Assembly (NCBI GenBank): GCA_903970185.1
Contig: CAJCIC010000067.1
Coordinates: 1-57,664 of the forward strand
Direction: 5' to 3'
Length of the DNA: 57,664 bases
Origin: Gammaproteobacteria bacterium
Lineage (GTDB): Bacteria; Pseudomonadota; Gammaproteobacteria; Burkholderiales; Burkholderiaceae_D
Both the position numbers and the translations under genes were made by a program. This document shows, piece after piece, positions 35,868 through 44,645 of this stretch. Below the pieces are notes generated by a model. It did no database searches and had not been told where the DNA came from. It saw only the letters and a program-made list of their open reading frames with translations. Position 1 is the first letter of the stretch, and each line of letters begins with the position of its first letter.

Positions 35868-36572
35868 CTATCTCTTCTTGTAAGTCACGAAGCCTAACCC
35901 GATCAGGCCGGACAACATCATCCAAGCTGAAGGCGGAAGCGGTGTCGGTGAGACTTCAGTCATCGAGGTGATGTCGTATGAAACGTAAATTCCGTTAGAT
36001 GAAAAGTATCCGGTCGCGCTTGCTAAGCCGGCTGAATAGGTTGGAAATCCGTTTGAATCGAATGCGGATGGGCCACCGGATGCTGCAGTTAGAGCGAAGC
36101 CTGAACCCTCTTGTATCTCGTTACCGTTTCCGTACGGAATCATCACTATTTCCTGAGTTTCCATTGAATTGGTGCCATTGCAATTGCAGATGCCGGAAAC
36201 ATTCTCGTAAGTTCCAGTTGTGATGGTGCTGTAATTGAAGATGTTGTTATTTGAAGTAGTGGTGAAGACAAAAGGGGCATTTGCTGGGTATCCAGCGTAG
36301 GTGCTGCCAGAGGCGGATGTAACATTCCACGAATCCGAGCCGCTTGAATCACCTGGTGTGCCGCTATTACTGTTGCCAGCGCCGTAGTTCAGGGTGTACG
36401 TTCCGGAGATCGTTTCCCCACATTTCGAATCGCACGAAACGCTTGGGTAGCTGTCAACGTCCGCTGTAACTACACCGGTCCAATCGTAAGTTACAACTTG
36501 AGCAAACGCCGGATGAAATGCAAGAGCAGAAAGTACCGTCGCTGCAAATATCAATACACGATTCGTCTTCAT
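35868..36572 (-). CDS. Secreted protein with PEP-CTERM/VPLPA-type sorting tail
   Basis: 234 residues. Sec signal peptide MKTNRVLIFAATVLSALAFH with cleavage after AFAQ. The mature part is rich in Ser, Thr, Gly and Asn and nearly free of Lys, typical of exosortase substrates. The C-terminus is PTPLPPSAWMMLSGLIGLGF followed by VTYKKR: a Pro-rich recognition motif, one membrane helix and a short basic tail. Such proteins are processed by an exosortase and often accompany exopolysaccharide loci. No exosortase gene is in the window. The gene is intact although the flanks are decayed. AT content is raised relative to the operons on either side. Confidence 0.75.
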   Translation of the reverse strand: MKTNRVLIFAATVLSALAFHPAFAQVVTYDWTGVVTADVDSYPSVSCDSKCGETISGTYTLNYGAGNSNSGTPGDSSGSDSWNVTSASGSTYAGYPANAPFVFTTTSNNNIFNYSTITTGTYENVSGICNCNGTNSMETQEIVMIPYGNGNEIQEGSGFALTAASGGPSAFDSNGFPTYSAGLASATGYFSSNGIYVSYDITSMTEVSPTPLPPSAWMMLSGLIGLGFVTYKKR

Positions 36573-37344
36573 TTGTAGTCTCCCAGTTTGAATAGACAGA
36601 AGTTGACCACCCCGGCTACAGAAATACTCTTGCCACGTTTCGGTTCTTCGCGTTTCCGGTTGGCTGGCAGTAGCTAATTCGGATGTATAAAAATATTTAT
36701 ACTTCTGCCACGTGTGCTCATGGTAGTGAAGTGCTCTTTTGCTGGCACCTTCCGTTCTTCCATTTCAATTCTCCCCATCATGGAAGATGGAAGAATTGTG
36801 GGCTACCCTCCGAATAAATTACATGACGCCGCTGGGAGACCGCTTACGGCTTGGGGGGACGAATGAACGAAAACACCATCCAGCGTGTTGGCCTAACGTC
36901 AGGCGACCATCATTCGCGAGAGGAGCGCCCTCGGCGCCGATTCCGATCAGCTGCGCGTTCGTTGGCAACGTCGGTTCGCCAGCCAAGAGCAGCGCATCCA
37001 GAGCCTCTCGCGCGGTCGGCGCAGGATTCTTTAGTTCAATGTGCCGTAAAGTTGGTCTCCGGACTCTTGGCCCATCCAATACCACGCTAGTAAGTGTTCA
37101 TCGCAACCTTTCACGCGCGCGGGATCAATCATTTCATCGTGTTCGTAGGAACGCAAGTTGTGCAAGCAGTCGTTGAGTAGGTAGGCTGGAACTGCAGCAG
37201 GCCTTGCATGACAGTGGTTTCGATTCACCGTCAGTCATACACTTTTGCCCCGCACTTCATCAGGACGGAACCCAGGTGCAGTATCAATACACATATTGCT
37301 CGGGCGTCAATGGTGGCTCGACCTCCTGTCCAACCATTGCTTGA
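36573..37344. other. 770-bp gap, probably decayed sequence
   Basis: The first 150 bp contain the upstream region of the PEP-CTERM-type gene and an AT-rich block. A 9-bp inverted repeat TTCTTCCAT / ATGGAAGAA (36755-36763 and 36787-36795) is present. From 36820 to 37228 the minus strand has two overlapping frames in different phases (for example AYLLNDCLHNLRSYEHDEMI and ALDALLLAGEPTLPTNAQLI) that may be pieces of one broken gene, but no family is recognisable. Confidence 0.35.
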
Positions 37345-37650
37345 CGTGGCTTACCGCTTGCCATTCGATGTGACAACGGACCCGAATACGTAAGCGCCGC
37401 GCTGCAATACTGGGCGCAACAACGTGGCATCTGGATCGACTACATCCAGCCTGGGAAGCCTCAGCAGAATTCATACGTCGAACGTTTCAATCGAACAGTT
37501 CGATATGAGTGGCTTGCGCAATACCTGTTCGACGACATCGACGAGGTCCAGAACTTCGCCACGCGATGGCTCCGGAACTACAATCATGAACGCCCAAACA
37601 TGGCCTTGGATGGCATCACACCAAGACAGCGGCTGGCCACGGCTGCTTAA
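37345..37650 (+). mobile_element. IS3-family transposase remnant (OrfB C-terminal third)
   Basis: The plus strand reads RGLPLAIRCDNGPEYVSAAL, then YIQPGKPQQNSYVERFNRTV and NYNHERPNMALDGITPRQRL to a TAA at 37648. The second Asp (DNGPEY) and the Glu (NSYVERFNR) of the DDE triad are present, while the first Asp region is missing: an in-frame stop lies just before 37345. It differs from the fragment at 35061, so it comes from a second IS3-type element. It directly borders the polysaccharide operon. Confidence 0.85.
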
Positions 37651-37672
37651 CTCTACTTCTGATGCCCACCAT

Positions 37673-40294
37673 TTACGGGGGGATTACCTTGCTTACCTTC
37701 GAGCCCGGGCCCCGAACAAGTTGGCCGAGTCTTGACATGAGCTGCCCGTCATGAGCTACATCAGCCTCCAAACCCAGCATGACGCCGCATAGTATCCAGA
37801 AAGTAGACGACATCGCGTAGATAAACAGGTCGTCGCTTGCGCAGCGCAGGCTGAACGCGAAAAGCAGAGTCAAAAAGCAGGACGCGATCAAGGTACAGGA
37901 ATGATCAATGCGTGCGTATCGCAGGCAACGACGTACCAGGCTGACCACGAGCCAAAGCGACAAGAGCACACCCACCAGGCCCAATTGCAGCCAAACGTCG
38001 AGCAGCAGATTATGGGCGTGGGCGAATGCAGCCGGGTCTGCCGCCATTAGGACGGTATCGTCCCGTGTGTGGTATGCCACGGCCGGCACTGAGCGGCCAA
38101 ATCCGACGCCAATCCATGGATGCCGCATGCCCAGCGTCAGATACTCTCGCCACATTGTCGGGCGCGGATCCCCAGTAACGGCGTTCAGAAGATTATGTCC
38201 CCACTGCGGCGGGGTCGCGCCAGCGAGCAGGAAGCGATCATGGCTGATCAACTCGCCAAGTGCCAACGCCAACGCTGCGGCCAAGCACACGCCAGCCATG
38301 TACTTCGCAACGGGCGCGGTCGCCACGACGAGATAGCGGCGCCGAGCATCAAGCAATGCTGACCGAATCAAGAAAAAACAGCCAAGCGAGAGTGGCAAGA
38401 CGATGGCAGCACTGCGATTGCGAGACAAGATGGATCCCACAACAAGAAGACATCCAGTACCCGCGGCCAGGCGGTAACGCCGGCTCAGGCTCGTCCACAA
38501 GACCAGCGGCGCAATTGATAACGCAAAGAACATGCTTGCGTCCCCGGTTCCGGGGTACCAAATCGGCATCAAGTGATCGATTCCGGGGTCATACCGGCTT
38601 GGCAGCCAGGCGAAGCTGCCAGGTGCAAGCAAAGCAAATGTCGATGTCAGCGCCAGCACCGCCACGGCGACCAAGAAGGCGCTCAGTATCCTCATCGCCG
38701 CGTGATTGACCTGCACGAGTGAATACAACCCCGCATAGGCAAGAAGGCCAATGGCCAGATCATCTTTGAGATGGGCCAGACTCCTTGCCGGGGCCGCTGA
38801 CCAGCTGACCGATGCAGCCGCCCATAAAAACAGTGCGAGCGCCGCGTGCCTGCCCGGCAAGTACCGCAACGGTTGAAGGCTCACGCGCGCAAATGTAGCG
38901 ACAATGCAGACCAGCGCGAGAGAATTTCGAAGCCCCGTGAGATGTGCGAACGGCAGAACAAGGATCCAGCATATCCATAGCCCGTGCAGCAGCCGGTCAG
39001 CGAGCGCTGCGCGCACCGGAGGCTTCACCCGGGCCGGGGTCGGGGTCGGCGCCAGATGCGCAGATCCCGCATCAACGGCCGCGCTCAGTACGGCCTCCAT
39101 CTTCTGCCGCATCATTGCGGCAGAAAAGCGCTGGCGCACGTAGGCAAGCCCGTTTTCTCCCATGCGTCTTGCCTGTTCGGGATCGCGCACCAGCCTCAGA
39201 ATATGGGCGACCAGCGCCTCGTCGTCGTCAGGCTCGAAGCACACCCCGCCAGAGGAGGCATCGATGATCTCCCTGGCTTCACCGCGGATTCCGCACAGCA
39301 CCGGTTTTGCGCAGGCCATGTACTCGATCAGCTTGGTCGGAATCGCCGCCGAAAACAGCGGCACATCCTTTAACGTCGCGAGGCACAGATCCGCGGCACT
39401 GATGTAGTGGCGTGCCTGCGATCTTGGAACTGCAGGAAGAAACTGTAGGTTGCCAAGCTTCCCCCTGCTGACCGATGTCTCAAGCAGTCCGCGTTTCATG
39501 CCGTCTCCGACGATGACAAACAGGACTTCTGGCGAAGCCCGAAGTCGCTCGCAGGCACGCAGGATGACCGGGATATTGTTAGCCTCACCGATGGCACCAA
39601 AGTACAACACGATTTTTCGGCCATTCCAGCCAAAACGCTCCCGCGTCTCGCGCGCAGCGCTGTCATCCGGATATAGTTCGTCGAGGTCTGCCCCGCAGGT
39701 CACGAGTTCGACCTTACCTGGCTGGCTCACCCGACCCCGGATATTTGCACCGATGCCCGCGGTCATTACTACCACCTTCAGGGAACGTTCATAAAGTGTC
39801 CGCTCCATGAATTCCATGACCGTGATCAGCGCGCGGTTCTTCAGCAGCCCGAGCTGGAGCGCAGAGCTCGGCCATAAATCCCTGATTTCGACGACGAAAG
39901 GAATGCGTCTTAGCCTGCATATGACGCTGGCCACGAAGACCGCAAAGATCGGCGGCGACGATGCCAGCACGAGCTCGCAGCGTCCCGCGCGCATCAGGCC
40001 AATGGGACAGGAAAGAGCGAAACTCGCAAATGCCATGGTGCGAGCGAAGTAGCTGCGGTGCAAAGCACCGTGCGTGAAGGTACGAATCACGCGAACACCA
40101 TCGATATGTTCCTCGCGCACGATGCGACGGTACCAAGGCAGCGTCGGGCGGCTCGGCGCCATGTAGCCAACCTCCCCACAAACCACGCTCACCTGGTGGC
40201 CGCGCGTGACCAGATAGCACGCCAGGTCTCGCACGATGGCGTGGCCGGGTTCCGAACGGCTTTGATAGTACTGGTAGACGATCGTCAATTTCAT
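37673..40294 (-). CDS. GT4 glycosyltransferase fused to an O-antigen ligase/polymerase-like membrane domain
   Basis: 873 residues from the ATG at 40294, which overlaps the previous stop (ATGA). Residues 1-395 are a GT-B glycosyltransferase of family 4: VYQYYQSRSEPGHAIVRDLA at the start, DLWPSSALQLG, then LYFGAIGEANNIP and the acidic PTKLIEYMACAKPVLC motif. Residues about 430-865 are a polytopic membrane domain (ten or more spans) with the long periplasmic loop typical of Wzy/WaaL proteins, including TMWREYLTLGMRHPWIGVGF and FAHAHNLLLDVWLQLGLVGV with its conserved His. One frame covers both without interruption. These functions are normally on separate genes. It is the last gene of the operon. 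Confidence 0.8.
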   Translation of the reverse strand: MKLTIVYQYYQSRSEPGHAIVRDLACYLVTRGHQVSVVCGEVGYMAPSRPTLPWYRRIVREEHIDGVRVIRTFTHGALHRSYFARTMAFASFALSCPIGLMRAGRCELVLASSPPIFAVFVASVICRLRRIPFVVEIRDLWPSSALQLGLLKNRALITVMEFMERTLYERSLKVVVMTAGIGANIRGRVSQPGKVELVTCGADLDELYPDDSAARETRERFGWNGRKIVLYFGAIGEANNIPVILRACERLRASPEVLFVIVGDGMKRGLLETSVSRGKLGNLQFLPAVPRSQARHYISAADLCLATLKDVPLFSAAIPTKLIEYMACAKPVLCGIRGEAREIIDASSGGVCFEPDDDEALVAHILRLVRDPEQARRMGENGLAYVRQRFSAAMMRQKMEAVLSAAVDAGSAHLAPTPTPARVKPPVRAALADRLLHGLWICWILVLPFAHLTGLRNSLALVCIVATFARVSLQPLRYLPGRHAALALFLWAAASVSWSAAPARSLAHLKDDLAIGLLAYAGLYSLVQVNHAAMRILSAFLVAVAVLALTSTFALLAPGSFAWLPSRYDPGIDHLMPIWYPGTGDASMFFALSIAPLVLWTSLSRRYRLAAGTGCLLVVGSILSRNRSAAIVLPLSLGCFFLIRSALLDARRRYLVVATAPVAKYMAGVCLAAALALALGELISHDRFLLAGATPPQWGHNLLNAVTGDPRPTMWREYLTLGMRHPWIGVGFGRSVPAVAYHTRDDTVLMAADPAAFAHAHNLLLDVWLQLGLVGVLLSLWLVVSLVRRCLRYARIDHSCTLIASCFLTLLFAFSLRCASDDLFIYAMSSTFWILCGVMLGLEADVAHDGQLMSRLGQLVRGPGSKVSKVIPP

Positions 40295-41541
40295 GTCAGC
40301 GTCTCGTACAACCGCACCAGCGACTTCTGTTCCTCTTCCCAGCACAGCGTACGAGCCAGCGCTCTTACGTTGACTCGCCACTCTTCAACGCGTAAAGCAT
40401 TCTCGAAAAAGCTGTCGATGCGTGCCGCAATCTCGCTTGGCGCACCGAGATTGGCCACTAGGCCGACCTGCCGCCCCCGGAACTCCTCACCCATCACCAC
40501 CCGCCGCAATTCGGGCAGATCGCTAGCTAGGATCGGAACCGCCGCCGCTACGAATTCGTAGAGCTTGTTCGGCGTGCAATAGTAATTGTTAAGACAAGTC
40601 GCCTGATAGGGAATGATGCCCGCGTCAGCACTCCCGGTGAATGCCAAAAGTTCCTCCCGCGGAACTGCTGCGTGAAAGAGTACGCGGCTCCCCAATTCTC
40701 GTGCACGCACGAGACGCTGCAAGTTGCCAAGTCGCGGACCGTCGCCCAGCATCACCAGCACGACCGAACGGTTTCTTACCTGGGCCATCGCCGCCACGAG
40801 ATTGTCGAGATTTCTTCCGTCCGAGAGGCCGCCCTGATATAGCAGAACTTTGGTCGTCTCAGGGAGTCCGAAGTGTCTATGAAACAGACGTTGAGCGGAA
40901 GTTGCATGTGCTGATTTCTCGGCGTTTTGGATGACCTGAACCCTAGGCAGTTGGTATCTCGACTCAAGTTCGGCAGCGATCGAACGGTTGACGGTAATGA
41001 CCATGTCGCAAGCGCCGATATTGGCGGCTTCGATCTCCTTCCACCGTCTGGCCTCAATAGGCGACAGATCCTGCTCGGAATACAGTTCGTGGCTATCAAA
41101 GACGGTCTTTGCGCCGCACTGCCTCGCGGCGTCCAGCGCCGGCAGAAGCATCGGTAGATCATGCGCAACATAAATCGAAGGTGACAGACCTGCCAAAGCC
41201 GGCGCAAACAATGCGCGATAGAAGTTCCCCTGATCGACCAGATATTTCCAGGCGAACGTCCGAAGAACTGCATGCAGCCGGGTCGGCAGCATGACATGAG
41301 CGCGCACCCACGCGGCAACATGGGCGACTACCCTTGCTCGCCCGCTCGACGCTCTGGATAACTCGACGCGGCGTACCGAGAACGAGCCGCTGCCGCCATC
41401 ATCCTGATGAGGCATGGCCACGATCTCGACGTGCCAGCCAGACATCCTCAAGCTCTCCGCCTGGTTCAGTATGCGGCGATCAATACTGCGATCCGCTGTC
41501 AGCATCACGATCGAGCGCTCGGAGATATGGCTCTTAGTCAT
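40291..41541 (-). CDS. Family 4 glycosyltransferase
   Basis: 416 residues, GT-B fold. Features: N-terminal SIVMLTADRSIDRRILNQAE, acceptor-domain phrase FDSHELYSEQDLSPIEARRW, linker LLYQGGLSDGRNLDNLVAAM and the donor-binding acidic segment CTPNKLYEFVAAAVPILASD. It is related to the GT4 gene at 49264 (both share the 'DRR-hQAxxL' start and 'YCTPNKLxEF' motif), so the pair probably arose by duplication. It overlaps asnB by eight bases and the next gene by four. Sugar specificity is unknown. Confidence 0.87.
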   Translation of the reverse strand: MTKSHISERSIVMLTADRSIDRRILNQAESLRMSGWHVEIVAMPHQDDGGSGSFSVRRVELSRASSGRARVVAHVAAWVRAHVMLPTRLHAVLRTFAWKYLVDQGNFYRALFAPALAGLSPSIYVAHDLPMLLPALDAARQCGAKTVFDSHELYSEQDLSPIEARRWKEIEAANIGACDMVITVNRSIAAELESRYQLPRVQVIQNAEKSAHATSAQRLFHRHFGLPETTKVLLYQGGLSDGRNLDNLVAAMAQVRNRSVVLVMLGDGPRLGNLQRLVRARELGSRVLFHAAVPREELLAFTGSADAGIIPYQATCLNNYYCTPNKLYEFVAAAVPILASDLPELRRVVMGEEFRGRQVGLVANLGAPSEIAARIDSFFENALRVEEWRVNVRALARTLCWEEEQKSLVRLYETLT

Positions 41542-43450
41542 TCAGGACAGCATCGGAGTCAATGAAGGTGCGATGCCAGAGTTCTATGCATAACAGGCCC
41601 CACACGGCGCGCCCGAACTCTCGTTCGTCGTCGAGCGCTCGCTCGACGGCCTCGATCTGGTACAACCCGCGCTGACGTGCTCGGGTGGAGAGCAGCGTGT
41701 CGGTAACGAACTCTTTCGCGACACCTTTGGTCCACTGCACGAGCGGCGTAGGAAAGCCCATCTTGTCTTTGCGCTCGGAGATGCTGCTCGGTACCGTGCT
41801 CGCGACCGCCGCCTTGAACATGTGTTTCATGCGTCCACCCGAGAATTTGATGGTTGGCGGAATTGCAGCCATGAACTCGACGATTCGATGGTCAAGCAGC
41901 GGCACACGCGACTCGATCGATGCGGCCATGCTGGTCCGATCTTCGACCTGCAATAGCGCAGGCAGGGACGCCTTCAGATCGAAGTGCGTCATGCGATTGA
42001 TGAGCGAATGCAACCCGTCTTGGTTGAAGATTTGCTGAAAAGCATGAAATGGCGAATAGCAACCTTGAAGCGCCTCTGCGGAAAACAGGTTGGTCATGCC
42101 GCCGCTGCGATCGATTAGCTTGAAGTAGCGCTGGTCTTCGGCGCCAAATAAGCCACTGCCCCACTGGGCCTGCAACATCGGTTTATAGGATTGCAACAAT
42201 GGCAAATTGGGCACGATAGATTCGAGCGTGACGGCGTAAGGCTGCTCGTGAGCCGTCTCGAAGATGGCGCCCGACAGGCATTTCTCGAGATAGGCCACGA
42301 AGTAGCGCGCATAGCCGATGAAAATCTCGTCACCGCCCTGACCACCGAGCACGACCTTGACATGTTCGGCCGCCAGCTTGGAGACAAAATATTGCGGTAT
42401 CAGCCCCGGTCCTGCAGCCGGCTCGTCCATGTGATAGATGAGTCTGGGCAACAGGTCCGCGAAGGCCGCACCGTCGATGTAGATTTCGTTGTACTGGGTG
42501 CCGGCAAAGGTCGCGACAGTCTTGGCGTGTGCGGTTTCATCAAACGCCGGCCCTTCGCGAAACGCCCCAGTAAAGGTGTGAATGCGCTCGCCGCTTAGCA
42601 TGTGCGCTGCAAGGCATACCACCGCGCTCGAATCGAGTCCCCCGGACAAGTGCGCGCCGAGGGGCACGTCAGAGCGTAGATGCATACGCACGGCATCATC
42701 GATCAAGCCGGCCAGCTGATCAATGAACCAGCGCTCGTCGTGAACTTCATCGATGGTGTAGGCGACGTTCCAGTACTGTTTGACGCTCAAGTCGACGCGG
42801 TCCCCTTGTAAAACGGCCGTGAACGAATGGCCGGGCTGCAGGCGTACGATGTTCTTGAACAACGTTTTTTCGTCGAGGCAATACTGAAAGGTTAGGTAGT
42901 CGTTAAGGCCATCGGCATTTCGCTCAGCTGCCACGAGACCCGATGCCAGGATCGCCTTAATTTCCGAGGCAAACAGCAGCCTTTGCCCATCCCAGTGATA
43001 ATAAAATGGCTTTATACCGAGGCGGTCGCGTGCGCAGAACAAGGTCTGTGTGCATTCATCCCAGATCGCAAAGGCGAACATTCCCTGCAGTCGCGGCACG
43101 CAATCTGCACCCCATTCCCGGTATGCATAGAGCAGAACCTCGGTATCTGAATACGTGCGAAGCGGATGTCCCTTGCCGATCAGTTCGCGACGCAATTCGA
43201 GATAGTTATAGATCGCACCGTTAAAAACGACCGTCAGGCCCATGTCCTGGGTAGACATCGGCTGCACACCGTTGTTCGGATCAATGATAGCCAGTCGCCT
43301 GTGCCCAAGCCCCAGCGTGCCACCTTGATTCTGGAAGATGCCCTCTCCGTCTGGGCCGCGATGCGCGATCACATCCATCATCCGCTGGATTCGGCTACGC
43401 GCCTCCTGTGGATCGCCTCGCTCACCGAAGATTCCGACCAAACCACACAT
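41534..43450 (-). CDS. asnB: AsnB-type glutamine amidotransferase of a polysaccharide locus
   Basis: 638 residues from the ATG at 43450, chosen because Cys2 must follow it directly and because GGAG lies 8 bp upstream. N-terminal class II glutaminase: MCGLVGIF, then AHRGPDGEG and LGLGHRRLAIID. C-terminal ATP-pyrophosphatase domain with PP-loop LSGGLDSSAV. Close relatives in sugar loci (WbpS/WbmE-like, and the amidotransferase of XrtA/PEP-CTERM clusters) turn carboxyls of uronic acids into amides instead of making free asparagine. In this operon a uronic acid carboxyl is the likely target, which is inference. Confidence 0.85.
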   Translation of the reverse strand: MCGLVGIFGERGDPQEARSRIQRMMDVIAHRGPDGEGIFQNQGGTLGLGHRRLAIIDPNNGVQPMSTQDMGLTVVFNGAIYNYLELRRELIGKGHPLRTYSDTEVLLYAYREWGADCVPRLQGMFAFAIWDECTQTLFCARDRLGIKPFYYHWDGQRLLFASEIKAILASGLVAAERNADGLNDYLTFQYCLDEKTLFKNIVRLQPGHSFTAVLQGDRVDLSVKQYWNVAYTIDEVHDERWFIDQLAGLIDDAVRMHLRSDVPLGAHLSGGLDSSAVVCLAAHMLSGERIHTFTGAFREGPAFDETAHAKTVATFAGTQYNEIYIDGAAFADLLPRLIYHMDEPAAGPGLIPQYFVSKLAAEHVKVVLGGQGGDEIFIGYARYFVAYLEKCLSGAIFETAHEQPYAVTLESIVPNLPLLQSYKPMLQAQWGSGLFGAEDQRYFKLIDRSGGMTNLFSAEALQGCYSPFHAFQQIFNQDGLHSLINRMTHFDLKASLPALLQVEDRTSMAASIESRVPLLDHRIVEFMAAIPPTIKFSGGRMKHMFKAAVASTVPSSISERKDKMGFPTPLVQWTKGVAKEFVTDTLLSTRARQRGLYQIEAVERALDDEREFGRAVWGLLCIELWHRTFIDSDAVLND

Positions 43451-43499
43451 CTTCAATACTCCGTGCCGTTAGACGCCGTGTTGGCCTCGCGCAATGCGG

Positions 43500-44645
43500 C
43501 TATTGGTCCAGCAGCGCCCACCACATCGTAGGCGTCATGCCCAGGGGGGCCAGCCGCCCAATGGCCAGGACGCATTGCTCGGCGAGAAAAGAATCGATGT
43601 TCTTGAAAAAACACGGTGAAGCGGTGGCGCTTTCTCTGCATTTGTCCGCATCTGACGCGTTGACACTGCAGTTCCGGGCGCAGCTGCTATCGACGCCACA
43701 GCGCTGCCATGCGCTTTGAACCATGATGCCGTCGCGCAACGTCTCGGCATCGTCGAGCAGGCGGCCCATATCGAGCAGCGATTTGCCAACCCAGGCCAGA
43801 TGATTCTCGAGCGCTCGCGTCTTGTTGACCGATTGCCGCTGATGCGTCGCATCATCGATGCCGAAATAGTTGAAGTTACCTGCGTCGACTTCGCGCTCCT
43901 CGCTCCTTGCCACTGCACGGGCGCGAATGCGGTACTTGATCTGGCCCGTCGCCTCGGCCACCCACGCAGCGGCGGCGCCCATCAGGACGTTCGAATTCTG
44001 CACGTAGCGATTGATGTCGTTCTGATCGTAGCTGTACCAGTAGTAAAAGCAGCTGGGGCAGGCCGCCGGTACAGTGCCCATGTCCCATGAATCGTCGAGC
44101 GCCCGCGCGGCCACCAACGCGTAGCGCATATCCTTGGTAACTATCGACATACGGGCGAGACACATCGACACCAGGCCGGTCTCGAACATATATTCTCGGT
44201 TGGCCGCGTTGCAGGTTCCATCGGCAAACGCATCGAACTCGCCCGGCTGCTTGCAGCCGGGACCCGGCGCCGCGGTCGCGGCGATGCCCCATCCGACTTT
44301 GCCATCCTGGTTTAGATCCCTCATGTCGACGAGCCGATCTGCCAGCGTGCGCGCAGCGCTCGTGATCTCAGGCGACGGGCTCAACTGACCAAGCGCAATG
44401 AGCGCCAGACAGCTTTCTGCCTGCACCGAAGGATCATTCTTCTGACGCTGTGCGAAGCCCTGAACCTGCGCCAGCGCCTTAGATGCTTGCGCACCGATCT
44501 GCAGATTGGCCTCGTCGCTCGGCGTTGATGCCAACGCCAAGGGCACACAGGCGATGAGCAACAGCAGTGCTGAAAGAATCTTGGGCACGGGGGTAGGTAC
44601 GATCAGCCTAGCGCGGTGAAGAAGCGAAGAATTGCGAGGACACAT
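43500..44645 (-). CDS. Exported alpha-helical toroid-like protein
   Basis: 381 residues from the ATG at 44645, overlapping the previous gene by 38 bases; a GTG at 44588 is an alternative start. A signal peptide is clear (VPKILSALLLLIACVPLALA). The mature part has repeated helix pairs (QASKALAQVQGFAQRQ, ARTLADRLVDMRD, ALVAARALDDSWDMG, ENHLAWVGKSLLDMGRLLDD), as in (alpha/alpha)6 toroid enzymes acting on polysaccharides. A 'DLNQDGKVGWG' loop could bind calcium. At least eight cysteines near both ends suggest disulfides. No catalytic signature is recognised. Likely a periplasmic partner of the C5-epimerase-like protein. Confidence 0.6.
   Translation of the reverse strand: MCPRNSSLLHRARLIVPTPVPKILSALLLLIACVPLALASTPSDEANLQIGAQASKALAQVQGFAQRQKNDPSVQAESCLALIALGQLSPSPEITSAARTLADRLVDMRDLNQDGKVGWGIAATAAPGPGCKQPGEFDAFADGTCNAANREYMFETGLVSMCLARMSIVTKDMRYALVAARALDDSWDMGTVPAACPSCFYYWYSYDQNDINRYVQNSNVLMGAAAAWVAEATGQIKYRIRARAVARSEEREVDAGNFNYFGIDDATHQRQSVNKTRALENHLAWVGKSLLDMGRLLDDAETLRDGIMVQSAWQRCGVDSSCARNCSVNASDADKCRESATASPCFFKNIDSFLAEQCVLAIGRLAPLGMTPTMWWALLDQ

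Noticed and set aside
36819..37228. Two overlapping minus-strand frames that might be one frameshifted gene
   Set aside because: The phase change has no obvious homopolymer cause and neither half resembles a family, so a pseudogene call is not supported.
23181..37650. Integrative conjugative element with tRNA attachment site
   Set aside because: No tRNA, integrase, relaxase or flanking direct repeat was recognised at either side.
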